A DNA stretch of 64,000 nt from Limnothrix sp. FACHB-406 (GCF_014698235.1 NZ_JACJSP010000015.1:1-64000); one strand, 5' to 3'. Shown: positions 36,408 through 44,652, counted from the first letter of the stretch. The notes: generated by a model from the letters alone, not told the origin. Translations and numbers: made by a program.

Positions 36408-38813
36408 ATGACCCTGACCAGCCCTTCCCCATCCCCCAAACCCACGGCCGTGCTCACGGTTTCGGGCATGAAATGTGGGGGCTGTGTGGCGGCTGTGGAA
36501 AATCGCCTGAAACGCCAACCCACGGTGGCCGATGCCAATGTGAACTTGGCGACGGGCTTGGCGGTGGTGGATTTGCTGCCGGGAACCGATGTGCAGGCCA
36601 CCGTGCCCGCCCTGGCGGCGGCCTTGACGGGGGCAGGGTTTCCCAGCGAAGTGCAAACTTCGGCAGATTTGACCCCGATCGCCCCGGAAACCCCGGCCAC
36701 GGCGGGCGATTGGTGGCGGCCCCTGGTGATTGCCGGGGTGCTGTTGCTGATTTCCACTTTGGGCCACCTCGATCGGCTGGGGGGCCCGCCCATCCCATTG
36801 ATCAGTCGGGTGGAATTTCACTTTGCGGTGGCCACCTTGGCCCTGCTGTTTCCGGGGCGAGAAATTTTGCTAGAAGGGTTTCGCTCGCTGCTGCGCGGCA
36901 TTCCCACCATGAACTCCCTGATTGGCTTGGGAACCGGTGCGGCCTATCTGGCCAGTGTGGTGGCCTTGGTTCACCCCAGTTGGGATTGGGCTTGTTTTTT
37001 TGATGAACCGGCCATGCTGTTGGGGTTTGTGCTGTTGGGCCGCACGATCGAGGCCCGGGTGCGGGTGCGATCTCGGGAATCCTTCACGGCCCTGCTGGCC
37101 CTGAAGCCAGCCCTGGCGCGTCGGTTGACCCAGGAACCCACGGAATTGGGAGAAGCGCTGCCAACGGAATCGATTCCCGTGGGAACGGTGCAGGTGGGCC
37201 AAGCCCTGTTGGTGTTGCCGGGCGATCGGTTGCCGGTGGATGGGGTGGTGGTGTTGGGTAAAACCACGGTGGATGAGGCGATGTTGACGGGGGAATCGCA
37301 GCCGGTGATCAAGCAGCCGGGCGATCGCCTGTTGGCGGGAACCCTCAACCAATCGGGGGCGATCGTGATTCGGGCCCAGCGGGTTGGCCGCGACACGGAA
37401 TTGGCCCGCATTGTGCAATTGGTGGCCGAAGCCCAGGGGCGCAAGGCTCCGATCCAGCGCTTGGCCGATCGCGTGGCGGGCTATTTTTGCTGGGGGGTGA
37501 TGGCGATCGCCGGGTTCACCTTTGGCTTTTGGGCCCTCTGGGGCGATCGATTCCCCGCTGTGTTGCAAGCGGCCGCCCAAACCGCCGACCACGCCAACCA
37601 CACCGCCCACCTGGCCATGGCCGGGATGGCCCCCATGGTGTCGGAGCCGGTGACCCCTGGGCAACTGGCCCTGAAGCTCGCCATTTCCGTGCTGGTGGTG
37701 GCCTGTCCCTGTGCCTTGGGCTTGGCCACGCCGACGGCCATTTTGGTTGGCTCCAGTTGGGGCGCAGAACAGGGGATTTTGATCCGGGGTGGTGATGTGC
37801 TGGAACGGCTCCAGCAGGTGGCCACGGTGGTCTTTGACAAAACGGGAACCCTCACCACGGGGCGACCGGTGTTGGTCGATCGCCAACCCCTGGTGGCTGA
37901 CATGACGGGCGATCGCCTGGTGCAGTTGGCGGCGGCCGTGGAGCGGGGCACTCGCCACCCCCTGGCCCAAGCGATCGCCCAAGCGGCCGCTGCGCTACCC
38001 GCCCTCCCGGCCCAAGACTTCGTGACGGAACCGGGCCTGGGAGCCAAGGCCCAAGTGGCCGATCGCCCCGTTTGGGTTGGCAATTGGGCCTGGCTGGCTC
38101 AAGGGGGAATTCCCTTGCCGGAGTCGGTGGAGCTGGCCTTGCAGCAGATGGCCCAGGCGGGGAAAACGCCAATTTTGGTGGCGGAGGGCGATCGACTGGT
38201 GGGGCTGTTGTCGGCCGCCGACGAGTTGCGACCCGATGCGATCGCCACCGTGCAGCGGCTCCAGCAACTGGGGTTGGATATTCGGGTGTTGACGGGCGAT
38301 CGGGCTGAGGTGGCCAACGCCCTAGCCGATCGGGTTGGCTTGTCCCGATCGGCCGTGGTTGCCGAGTTGCGACCCGACCAAAAAGCCCAAATCATCAGCC
38401 AATTGCCCCATCCGGCCATGGTGGGTGACGGCATCAACGACGCACCCGCCTTGGCCACTGCTCCCGTTGGCATTGCCCTGGGATCGGCCACCGATGCTGC
38501 CCTCGAAACTGCCGGTGTCATTTTGACGCGCGATCGACTGCTCGACCTGCCGAGCGCGATCATGCTCGGCCGCGCAACGTTCCGTAAAATTCGCCAAAAC
38601 CTGTTATGGGCCATCGCGTACAATGCGATTGGCATTCCCCTCGCGGCGGGCCTTTGGTTACCCTCCGTTGGATTGGGGCTTAGTCCTGCCACTGCTGCCG
38701 CTCTGATGGCTTTCAGTTCTGTCAGTGTGGTGAGTAATTCCCTGCTCTTGCGTGTCAGCGCCCGATCGGCAGTTAGTGCGCTGCCTGAACAAAACCAGAC
38801 ATGTCAGAATTAG
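36408..38813 (+). CDS. P1B-type heavy-metal ATPase, probably copper (CtaA/PacS/CopA type)
   Basis: The protein has 801 residues from the ATG at 36408; a GTG at 36399 is also in frame. An N-terminal metal-binding domain carries C23-G-G-C26 (GMKCGGC). Eight membrane helices follow, the sixth with the metal-site C433-P-C435. The actuator motif LTGES, the phosphorylated Asp477 (DKTGTLT), the HP motif (RHPLAQA) and GDGINDAPAL are all present. CPC with a CxxC domain indicates monovalent copper. An unusual His/Met-rich loop (HANHTAHLAMAGMAPM, near residues 398-413) lies in the external loop before the CPC helix. Whether it imports copper to thylakoids or exports it cannot be told from sequence. A small hairpin lies in the 71-bp gap before the FHA gene. 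Confidence 0.92.
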   Translation: MTLTSPSPSPKPTAVLTVSGMKCGGCVAAVENRLKRQPTVADANVNLATGLAVVDLLPGTDVQATVPALAAALTGAGFPSEVQTSADLTPIAPETPATAGDWWRPLVIAGVLLLISTLGHLDRLGGPPIPLISRVEFHFAVATLALLFPGREILLEGFRSLLRGIPTMNSLIGLGTGAAYLASVVALVHPSWDWACFFDEPAMLLGFVLLGRTIEARVRVRSRESFTALLALKPALARRLTQEPTELGEALPTESIPVGTVQVGQALLVLPGDRLPVDGVVVLGKTTVDEAMLTGESQPVIKQPGDRLLAGTLNQSGAIVIRAQRVGRDTELARIVQLVAEAQGRKAPIQRLADRVAGYFCWGVMAIAGFTFGFWALWGDRFPAVLQAAAQTADHANHTAHLAMAGMAPMVSEPVTPGQLALKLAISVLVVACPCALGLATPTAILVGSSWGAEQGILIRGGDVLERLQQVATVVFDKTGTLTTGRPVLVDRQPLVADMTGDRLVQLAAAVERGTRHPLAQAIAQAAAALPALPAQDFVTEPGLGAKAQVADRPVWVGNWAWLAQGGIPLPESVELALQQMAQAGKTPILVAEGDRLVGLLSAADELRPDAIATVQRLQQLGLDIRVLTGDRAEVANALADRVGLSRSAVVAELRPDQKAQIISQLPHPAMVGDGINDAPALATAPVGIALGSATDAALETAGVILTRDRLLDLPSAIMLGRATFRKIRQNLLWAIAYNAIGIPLAAGLWLPSVGLGLSPATAAALMAFSSVSVVSNSLLLRVSARSAVSALPEQNQTCQN

Positions 38814-38837
38814 CCGTAACCGAGCTACGTCAAGAGT

Positions 38838-38854
38838 CTCCACACTTCGTGGAG
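38838..38854 (+). other. small hairpin between the copper-ATPase and FHA genes
   Basis: CTCCAC pairs with GTGGAG around a 5-nt loop. No U-run follows, so it is not a canonical terminator; it may stabilise the 3' end or be chance. Confidence 0.35.
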
Positions 38855-38884
38855 CACAGTTAATCCAGTCCGCATAATCAGCCC

Positions 38885-39319
38885 ATGCCCGCAGAACCCA
38901 GGCAAAATCACCTCTTAATCGTTGAAGACGACAAGGGGAGACGGGAAGTCATTCTCGAAAATCCCGTCTACTCCATTGGACGCGATCCCAAGTGCGATGT
39001 CATCCTTGTTTCTCAATTTGTGTCGCGTCGGCACGCCACCCTCGTTCGTCTGTCCTATGACGACGGTACAGCCTATTACCGAATTGTCGATGGCAACCTC
39101 AAGGGCAAACCCAGTGCCAATGGGCTGCTAATTAACGGTCGTAAGCTGCAAGTCCACGATTTACAAAACGAGGACGAAATTGTCTTTGGGCCCCAGGTTC
39201 GGGCCATTTACTACACCCTCAAGCAAGATACGCTCTCGATCGGGCCGCCGGACGAGTTTGATATCACCTTGATTAGCCCCAACATGGTGGGTGACCCGGA
39301 AGACACGGATGATGATTAA
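38885..39319 (+). CDS. FHA-domain protein
   Basis: The 144-residue protein is almost entirely one forkhead-associated domain, which binds phosphothreonine peptides. The key loop residues are visible: Gly-Arg in YSIGRDPKCDVIL, Ser-x-x-His in FVSRRHATLVR and the Asn-Gly of PSANGLLINGRKL. A short acidic tail ends in PEDTDDD. It probably acts as a soluble adaptor reading Ser/Thr kinase phosphorylation; no kinase gene with that activity is nearby. The stop codon is part of a perfect 8-bp inverted repeat (39313-39334). Confidence 0.9.
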   Translation: MPAEPRQNHLLIVEDDKGRREVILENPVYSIGRDPKCDVILVSQFVSRRHATLVRLSYDDGTAYYRIVDGNLKGKPSANGLLINGRKLQVHDLQNEDEIVFGPQVRAIYYTLKQDTLSIGPPDEFDITLISPNMVGDPEDTDDD

Positions 39320-39334
39320 CCCTTGTGTTAATCA
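39313..39334. repeat. inverted repeat over the FHA stop codon
   Basis: TGATTAAC (39313-39320) and GTTAATCA (39327-39334) form a perfect 8-bp stem with a 6-nt loop; the stop codon is inside the left arm. There is no following T-run, so it is terminator-like but not canonical. Confidence 0.5.
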
Positions 39335-39346
39335 GAACCCATAGGA

Positions 39347-39413
39347 GACTCCAGAATCTGAGCGTTTGAAGATGTTGTTGTTTAATCAATCATCCCCCAA
39401 GGCTTCTGGAGTC
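39347..39413. repeat. 10-bp inverted repeat
   Basis: GACTCCAGAA (39347-39356) is the exact reverse complement of TTCTGGAGTC (39404-39413), 47 bp apart. Confidence 0.6.
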
Positions 39414-39453
39414 ATGTTTAAGCATTATCCTATGCGCTTTCCTATCGTTTTCG

Positions 39454-39513
39454 GCATTGATTGACTCGGCACTGATTGATTCAGCACTGATTAGTTCAGC
39501 ACTGATTGATTCA
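39454..39513. repeat. four 15-bp tandem repeats
   Basis: Units begin at 39454, 39469, 39484 and 39499 with consensus GCACTGATTGATTCA; the second and fourth are identical. Directly after, two 11-bp units AAGCATCTACG/T lie at 39523-39533 and 39534-39544. Confidence 0.8.
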
Positions 39514-39556
39514 GCATTTACAAAGCATCTACGAAGCATCTACTGAAAAAGTTTCT

Positions 39557-39659
39557 GAAAAGCCAAAACCGAGCCTGAGCCAGCCGCTGTCACTGACCAA
39601 GTTCATTGAGAATCTTAGGAAAGTTGCAGGTCTTGGCCCCGTTTCGGTTTTGGCTTTTC
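39557..39659. repeat. perfect 16-bp inverted repeat
   Basis: GAAAAGCCAAAACCGA (39557-39572) is the exact reverse complement of TCGGTTTTGGCTTTTC (39644-39659), separated by 71 bp. Read on the minus strand, the second arm is followed by a T-rich stretch (CTTTTT), so it might act as a glk terminator; it could equally be the ends of a small non-autonomous element. Confidence 0.7.
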
Positions 39660-39756
39660 TTCGTTTTGGGCTTTTTAAGCTCTGGGTTCATGAATGAGCG
39701 GACAATGTGCGGGTGAATTGCCCTGTGAATGAATCGATGAATGAGTCGATCGCACC

Positions 39757-40806
39757 CTAGCCCAATTGAGCCGCACACACCGCTGCCCCCAGCAGGCCCA
39801 CTTGAGGATTCAAGACCACCGAAACGGGCACATTCTCTAACAGCTCGCTCACCCGGCCCTTGCTGCCAAAGTGAAATAGAAACTGTCCCCGATCGAGCAA
39901 GGGCAAAATCTTGGCGGCAATGCCTCCGGCCACATATAGCCCGCCGTAGGGCAAGAGCTTCAGGGCCAAGTTGCCCGCCTCGGCTCCATAGGCCGCCACA
40001 AACAAGTTCATGGCCTGTTCGCAGAGTGCATCGGACTCTTCCAAGGCAGCACGGGCAATGATTGCACCGGGATCGATGCTCTTTTCGCTGCGGCCCATTT
40101 CCTGTTCCCAGGTGCGGATGGCTTGGGCGACGGTGCTGTTTTCGTGGCCCGTTTGTCGATCGCGCAGAAATTGATAGATGCCGACAATCCCTTGACCGGA
40201 AACAATCCGCTCCACGGAGACCCGATCGATCTGATATCGCTCCTGCAAATAGTTGTGTAGCTCCCATTCCAGGGCTGATCGGGGTGCAAAGTCTGTGTGA
40301 CCGCCCTCGGTGCTGAATGCTCGGTAGCGGCCCGGCTCGCCCGTTGGAATCAAAAATCCTTCGCCCAAGCCAGTGCCCGCCCCCAAGATCCCGATCGGGG
40401 CCAGGGGATCAACCTTGGCCGGCTGCAACACTTTCAAATCCACTGCTTCCAGCACCGGGATGCCATAGCCGACGGCGGCAAAGTCGTTGATCAGTTCCAC
40501 ATGGGGAATCTCGAGGGCTTGGATTAGGCGATCGACCTCCAGGAACCAGCCCAGGTTGGTGAGTCGTGATGTGCCGTGGGCCACGGGCCCCGCAATCCCA
40601 AAACAGGCGCGATCGGGTCGGCGATTTAGCCCGGAAGCCCCCAAAAAGGTTTCTACCATTGGCACCAGGTCGGTGAAGTCCCGGCTGGCGTATTGGGCTT
40701 CATACAGGGGTTGCAATTCCACCGCCTGGGGGGTGCGGCTGTCGGTTTCCACCAACCGCAGAATCGTTTTGGTTCCGCCCACATCACCGGCCAACAGCAG
40801 CGCCAC
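39757..40806 (-). CDS. glk: glucokinase
   Basis: Glucokinase phosphorylates glucose to glucose-6-phosphate with ATP. The 349-residue protein is of the E. coli Glk type: phosphate-binding LAGDVGGTKTILRLVE at the N-terminus, CFGIAGPVAHG, the catalytic Asp in VELINDFAAVGYG (LINDF), GAGTGLGEGFL and the sugar-binding STEGGHTDFAPRS. Length is standard, and the start codon is ATG at the expected point. It is transcribed alone; a nested inverted-repeat structure lies upstream between its start and the chlI 3' end. Confidence 0.95.
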   Translation of the reverse strand: MALLLAGDVGGTKTILRLVETDSRTPQAVELQPLYEAQYASRDFTDLVPMVETFLGASGLNRRPDRACFGIAGPVAHGTSRLTNLGWFLEVDRLIQALEIPHVELINDFAAVGYGIPVLEAVDLKVLQPAKVDPLAPIGILGAGTGLGEGFLIPTGEPGRYRAFSTEGGHTDFAPRSALEWELHNYLQERYQIDRVSVERIVSGQGIVGIYQFLRDRQTGHENSTVAQAIRTWEQEMGRSEKSIDPGAIIARAALEESDALCEQAMNLFVAAYGAEAGNLALKLLPYGGLYVAGGIAAKILPLLDRGQFLFHFGSKGRVSELLENVPVSVVLNPQVGLLGAAVCAAQLG

Positions 40807-41161
40807 GGTTTCGCCTCCCGTTCTCAGATTGCTAGAGCTTCAGCAGGCCAAGGAACTCTGGCCCGCCCACAAGTCAATGATCTCAACGATCTCAACCCAA
40901 TCACACCCTCATCCGTCCGACCGGGACACAGCACCCCATTCCGTAGGGGCGCAACGCTTGCCATGTGCTTCAACTTAACGGTTAGCTTGTTCAAAATCAT
41001 CCCAATCAGGGTCGATTGAAACCCGTCAACCCTGTAGGGGCGTACGGCTGTACGCCCCTACCCGGATTTTCTCGGTCTTAAGTTGAAGCCAATGAACGCT
41101 TGCGCCCCCCGATGCTCATGCTTGCGATCTCGATCGCTTGCACCCCGACCGATCAAGTTGA
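40807..41161. other. intergenic region with foldback structure
   Basis: This 355-bp gap lies between the glk start and the chlI 3' end. Its right two-thirds are occupied by the nested inverted repeat described at 40943-41110. No gene was seen; the glk promoter should be in the left part. Confidence 0.6.
40943..41110. repeat. nested foldback element of three inverted-repeat layers
   Basis: The innermost layer is a perfect 12-bp hairpin with a 4-nt loop at 41034-41061 (GTAGGGGCGTAC / GTACGCCCCTAC). Outside it lies a perfect 12-bp pair GCTTCAACTTAA (40967-40978) and TTAAGTTGAAGC (41078-41089). Outermost is a perfect 9-bp pair GGGGCGCAA (40946-40954) and TTGCGCCCC (41100-41108). The core GTAGGGGCGTAC-type hairpin resembles dispersed cyanobacterial repeats. 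The whole can fold into one cruciform or RNA hairpin. Confidence 0.75.
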
Positions 41162-42238
41162 CTAATTTTGCTCGAAGGGTAAGCCAAAGACCGAGCAGAA
41201 CGTTTTCTCAACCTTATAGCCCGAGTCGATCGTCTCCAGCGGATCCTTCCGCAGCCGGTGACGCAAGCAGAGCACAATTACCCGGCGGATGTCATCGACG
41301 GTTACTTGGGTGCGACCTTCGAGGGCGGCGATCGCCTTGGCGGCCCGGTTGGTCACGATGTCGCCCCGTAACCCGTCCACATCCAGCTCAGAACAAACCT
41401 GGGAAATTTGCACCCGCAAATCGTAGTCCAGCTCCACCGAGGGCAGCAGGTTCCGGGCGTTCACCAGCTTGGCTTGCAGGGCTTGCTGTTCCGTTTGGCA
41501 ACGATCGAGGTAGCTTTGGGGGCTGCTGTCAAAGGCCGATCGCTCTTCCACAATTTGCACCCGCAGGTTCGGCTCCTTCACGGTGCGAATTTCCGCGTGC
41601 ATCCCGAACCGATCGAGCAGTTGGGGCCGCAGTTCCCCTTCTTCCGGGTTGCCGGAACCCACCAACACAAACCGTGCTGGGTGGCGAATCGAAATCCCTT
41701 CGCGTTCCACCGTGTTCCAGCCCGAGGCCGCCGAATCCAGCAGCACATCAACCAAGTGGTCATCGAGCAGGTTCACTTCATCCACGTAAAGGATGCCGCG
41801 ATTGGCCTTGGCCAACAGGCCCGGTTCAAAGGCTTTCACCCCTTCGGCCAGGGCTTTTTCAATGTCGATCGTGCCGCAAACGCGGTCTTCGGTGGCTCCC
41901 AAGGGCAGGTCAACCATTTGCACCTTGCGCTGCACCACGGGCAAGGACTGACCCGCCAACGCCCGATCGCGCACCTCGTCGCTCATCAATTCCGGGTCGC
42001 GGGGGTCGCTGTTGAAGGGGTCGCCGTCCACCACATCGATTTCTGGGAGCAAGTCGGCCAGGGCGCGAATCGTGGTGGATTTGCCCGTGCCCCGATCGCC
42101 AACGATCAACACACCCCCAATCTTGGGGTCAATGACGTTGAGCATCAACGCCAACTTCATTTCTTCTTGACCGACGATCGCCGTGAAGGGAAACACGGGC
42201 CGGCGGCGGGTTTCGGAACTGACAACGGTTGCGGTCAC
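41162..42238 (-). CDS. chlI: magnesium chelatase ATPase subunit I
   Basis: ChlI is the AAA+ motor subunit that, with ChlD and ChlH, inserts magnesium into protoporphyrin IX, the first step unique to chlorophyll synthesis. The 358-residue protein has [19 protein letters not shown], Walker [10 protein letters not shown], the ChlI-type insertion, Walker [16 protein letters not shown], sensor-1 [25 protein letters not shown] and the C-terminal helical lid. All motifs and the length are normal. It is divergent from the unknown membrane-protein gene at 42424; a possible -10 box TAAGAT lies on the minus strand at 42274-42279. Confidence 0.97.
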   Translation of the reverse strand: MTATVVSSETRRRPVFPFTAIVGQEEMKLALMLNVIDPKIGGVLIVGDRGTGKSTTIRALADLLPEIDVVDGDPFNSDPRDPELMSDEVRDRALAGQSLPVVQRKVQMVDLPLGATEDRVCGTIDIEKALAEGVKAFEPGLLAKANRGILYVDEVNLLDDHLVDVLLDSAASGWNTVEREGISIRHPARFVLVGSGNPEEGELRPQLLDRFGMHAEIRTVKEPNLRVQIVEERSAFDSSPQSYLDRCQTEQQALQAKLVNARNLLPSVELDYDLRVQISQVCSELDVDGLRGDIVTNRAAKAIAALEGRTQVTVDDIRRVIVLCLRHRLRKDPLETIDSGYKVEKTFCSVFGLPFEQN

Positions 42239-42423
42239 GGGCGTTTCAGGTAAGGTCGATTTTGAAGGGTTGGATCTTATGGGATCAAACTTGGGCGGGC
42301 CCTTGCGGCCGGCCGTCTTTCATTTTGCCATAGGGGTTGCGCTCCCAACGGGCGATCGGCCCGTTGGGGGAGGCTGATACCATGGACTGGTAACTTTTCA
42401 AAAATTTCGGCAAGGGCTGGGCT

Positions 42424-43491
42424 GTGGCTGCAACTTCATCTCCTTGGGTCTCGGTGGCACGCATGGTGGAAGAGCTGCTCTACTCAACTCGCCACCGGGC
42501 CACCCTGGGCCCGGCGGCACGGGGCCCAGCGGCCCGACGGGGGCGATCATCGCGCCCGGCCGGCTCGCCGCTGAATTCTCAACCCAGTCGCCCCCAGCCG
42601 GCTCGGCGCGATTCGCTGGATGATCCTTGGGCCGATGACCCCGATCGCTACGTGGATGAATATGCGAATCGATATGTTGATCGTGTCGATGATCATGTCG
42701 ATCGCCCCGTAGACCAGTTGGGCGATCGATCCCTCAATCGCCGGCCACGCCCCAGCCACCATCCCCGTAAAACACGCCTCCGCCATCGCTACGCGGCCCG
42801 ATCGATCATTACCCGGCGTTGGTTGCCTTGGGTTGCCGGTGGTAGCCTGCTCCTGCTGTCGGATTGGCAGCTAGGATCCGCCGCTGCGGCCGGTGGGGCC
42901 GTGGTTTGGCTGGTCTACCGTACCGAGCCGCGCCATTGGCAAGCCCTCGATCGACAGATTCAAGGTTGGTTGCGAGAACTGAACCGGGGCGAAAACGGCA
43001 AGCTGACCCTGGCCCTGGTGGGCGGTGGTGCAGCCATGCTGAGTACCTATGTGGCCGCGGCCGTCTTGGGAGAATCGACCGGCTGGTTGGGGGCGGCTAC
43101 GGTGCTTCAAGGGTTTGGAACCCTGGGCGCATTGGCCCTGCTGGTGCGCCACTGGTTCGGCCAACCCACGATCGAGCATGATCGCCTCTTCCATCGGGCG
43201 ATCGAGCGATTGAGCGATCGCGATCCCCTTTCCCAACTGGCCGCCGCCCGCCAACTGGGCCATCTGGCCGATCGGGGGCACTTGGATGCCACCCAAACCC
43301 GCACCGCCGCCGACTGTGTGCGGTTGCTGTTGCAACAGGGGTGCGATCGCCCCGTCCATGAAGCCGCTTGGGATACCTTGGCGGTGCTCGAACCGGTGGG
43401 CGCAGAACCCGGAACCGCCCGATCGGGACGATCAACCCAACCCGTTTTGGTGCGCTTGCCTCGGGTCACGGTTCGATCGCGCCAACCCTAA
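42424..43491 (+). CDS. membrane protein of unknown function with repetitive Asp/Arg/Val linker
   Basis: The 355-residue product, from a GTG at 42424, is not recognised. Residues 1-65 are Arg/Pro/Ala-rich and probably disordered. Residues about 75-102 are a low-complexity run with 4-residue periodicity (RYVD, EYAN, RYVD, RVDD, HVDR, PVDQ) encoded by 12-bp DNA units rich in GATCG. Hydrophobic segments at about 134-163 and 196-242 suggest two to four membrane helices. The C-terminal 110 residues (RLSDRDPLSQLAAARQLGHL, HEAAWDTLAVLEPV) look like one or two armadillo/HEAT-type helical repeats. It is divergent from chlI, but there is no evidence for a role in chlorophyll synthesis. Confidence 0.65.
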   Translation: MAATSSPWVSVARMVEELLYSTRHRATLGPAARGPAARRGRSSRPAGSPLNSQPSRPQPARRDSLDDPWADDPDRYVDEYANRYVDRVDDHVDRPVDQLGDRSLNRRPRPSHHPRKTRLRHRYAARSIITRRWLPWVAGGSLLLLSDWQLGSAAAAGGAVVWLVYRTEPRHWQALDRQIQGWLRELNRGENGKLTLALVGGGAAMLSTYVAAAVLGESTGWLGAATVLQGFGTLGALALLVRHWFGQPTIEHDRLFHRAIERLSDRDPLSQLAAARQLGHLADRGHLDATQTRTAADCVRLLLQQGCDRPVHEAAWDTLAVLEPVGAEPGTARSGRSTQPVLVRLPRVTVRSRQP

Positions 43492-43760
43492 TTCCCAGCG
43501 ACCAAGCTGATGGGATCGGGGTGGAAGTTTCCCGGGTGTAACAGCGAATTCTTGAGAAAACTAGAAAATTTGAGAAAATTGCACCTGGTTCGTGTTTAAG
43601 GTTTCATGGGCTACCGTTTCCTGAAGATCGCGGCCAGCCCACATTGGCAGTCGATCGCAACCAGTTAAGATAGAAATACCAACTTCCATCGGGGTCACCT
43701 TCAATCGCGTTGCCAGGGTGCAACAAGCGCACGCGATTCCCGAGTTCTAAGCCTTGCACC

Positions 43761-43768
43761 AAAGGAGG
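43761..43768 (+). promoter_or_regulatory. strong ribosome-binding site deciding the DUF6761 start
   Basis: AAAGGAGG ends 3 nt before the ATG at 43772. It selects this ATG over the in-frame TTG at 43754. The spacing is short, but the match to anti-SD is the best seen in the window. Confidence 0.65.
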
Positions 43769-43771
43769 CCT

Positions 43772-44017
43772 ATGCTTCAAGACCCTAGAGCCGTCCGCCA
43801 CTTTCAAAAAATCGCCGATACGATCGCTGAACTGTGGAATCGGGGCTACCGCTTTGACGATATGCGGATGTACCTTGACGGTTACTTGGCAGCCCTGCGT
43901 TATACCGAGTCCTTGGAAGCGTTTTCGATTAATCGTCTCGAAGAGGAAGCCACGCGCTATCTCTACGACCCATCCAACTACGATATGGTGCAACCTCAGC
44001 CGGATTTGGTTGAATAG
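43772..44017 (+). CDS. DUF6761-type small conserved cyanobacterial protein
   Basis: The 81-residue protein begins MLQDPRAVRHFQKI at the ATG after a strong ribosome-binding site. It is helical and charged, with the conserved blocks ELWNRGYRFDDMRMYLDGYLA and RLEEEATRYLYDPSNYD. I recognise these as a family found across cyanobacteria (DUF6761 by memory), with no known function. No signal peptide or membrane helix is present. The gene is flanked by long gaps and is probably transcribed alone. Confidence 0.8.
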   Translation: MLQDPRAVRHFQKIADTIAELWNRGYRFDDMRMYLDGYLAALRYTESLEAFSINRLEEEATRYLYDPSNYDMVQPQPDLVE

Positions 44018-44652
44018 CGCCGCTGACCGCGCTCCAATGTCACGATCCAATGTATTTGATGATTTGATGGGTGATTTGATCAGTGATTGGATTGTTGCAG
44101 TCACGTTCTCAGGAGATTGTTCCTAATCACGTTACTGGCATCATATTCCCCTCAAATCTTTTGCAACTTCCCTTTTGCAACTTCTCTCAATCGATTGTCA
44201 GTCAAATTAGGTGTTCAAATTCAGTTTTTCATCTCTTGTTGACTCGAGAACTCGATAACCCAAGTCATTGGGTTCATAGAAATAAGCGTGCTGCTTTCGT
44301 AGTCAAGTGATGTTTCAGCCCATGGGACTGAAATCAGGTTGGCTCAAGAATCTGGAGTAACAAGTTTCTCCTTGTCCTTGCTCTAGCATGGTGTTTTTAA
44401 AAATTGGTAGACTGATTGGGGCATCCTATGCAAAATGGGGATCCTGGTCAGTTTTTTTGTGGGCTGAATGAAAATTTGGTGAGTCCAGCTAGCTGCTTGT
44501 TTATGAAGTGGCTAACCGTTGGATTTTGATGACTTGACTTTGATGGCTTGATTTTGATGGCTTGATTGGGGTGGCTTGATTTTGATTGCTAAATTTTGAT
44601 GGCTTGATCGGGGTGGTTTGATTTGGGTGGCTTAAGCAGGAAGACAAAGCGC
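44018..44652. other. long intergenic region ending in a tandem array
   Basis: This 635-bp gap is AT-rich in its first 450 bases and has no believable gene. Its last part is the eight-unit 14-bp array at 44523-44634, which ends 18 bp before the start of the acetyltransferase gene. GATTTGAT-like words also recur near 44056-44090. Confidence 0.65.
44523..44634. repeat. eight 14-bp tandem repeats
   Basis: Eight contiguous units start at 44523, 44537, 44551, 44565, 44579, 44593, 44607 and 44621 with no spacer; the consensus is ATTTTGATGGCTTG. Units 3 and 6 are identical; units 4, 7 and 8 share a GGGGTGG-type variant. A 14-bp period cannot keep a reading frame, so the array is non-coding. It lies just before the ribosome-binding site of the next gene. 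Confidence 0.9.

Larger units (their letters stand above)
39320..39756. other. repeat-rich intergenic region between FHA and glk genes
   Basis: This 437-bp gap between two convergent genes is filled with repeats rather than genes: a 10-bp inverted repeat at 39347/39413, a 15-bp tandem array at 39454-39513, an 11-bp pair at 39523-39544 and a perfect 16-bp inverted repeat at 39557/39659. A 63-codon frame at 39506-39697 runs through these repeats and is not believable as a gene. Confidence 0.7.

Noticed and set aside
36870-37982. 370-residue minus-strand open frame inside the copper ATPase
   Set aside because: Antisense shadow, His/Gln-rich, no domain; the ATPase motifs are on the other strand.
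39557-39659. insertion sequence bounded by the 16-bp inverted repeat
   Set aside because: Only 71 bp lie between the arms, with no transposase and no obvious target duplication; kept only as a repeat.
39506-39697. 63-residue gene in the repeat-rich gap
   Set aside because: The frame runs through tandem and inverted repeats, has no ribosome-binding site and no family resemblance.
42378-42392. TACCATGGACTGGTA as an operator between chlI and the gene at 42424
   Set aside because: Only a 5-bp stem with a mismatched centre; too short to support a regulatory call.
44523-44634. CRISPR array
   Set aside because: The 14-bp units are contiguous with no unique spacers, and no cas gene is near.
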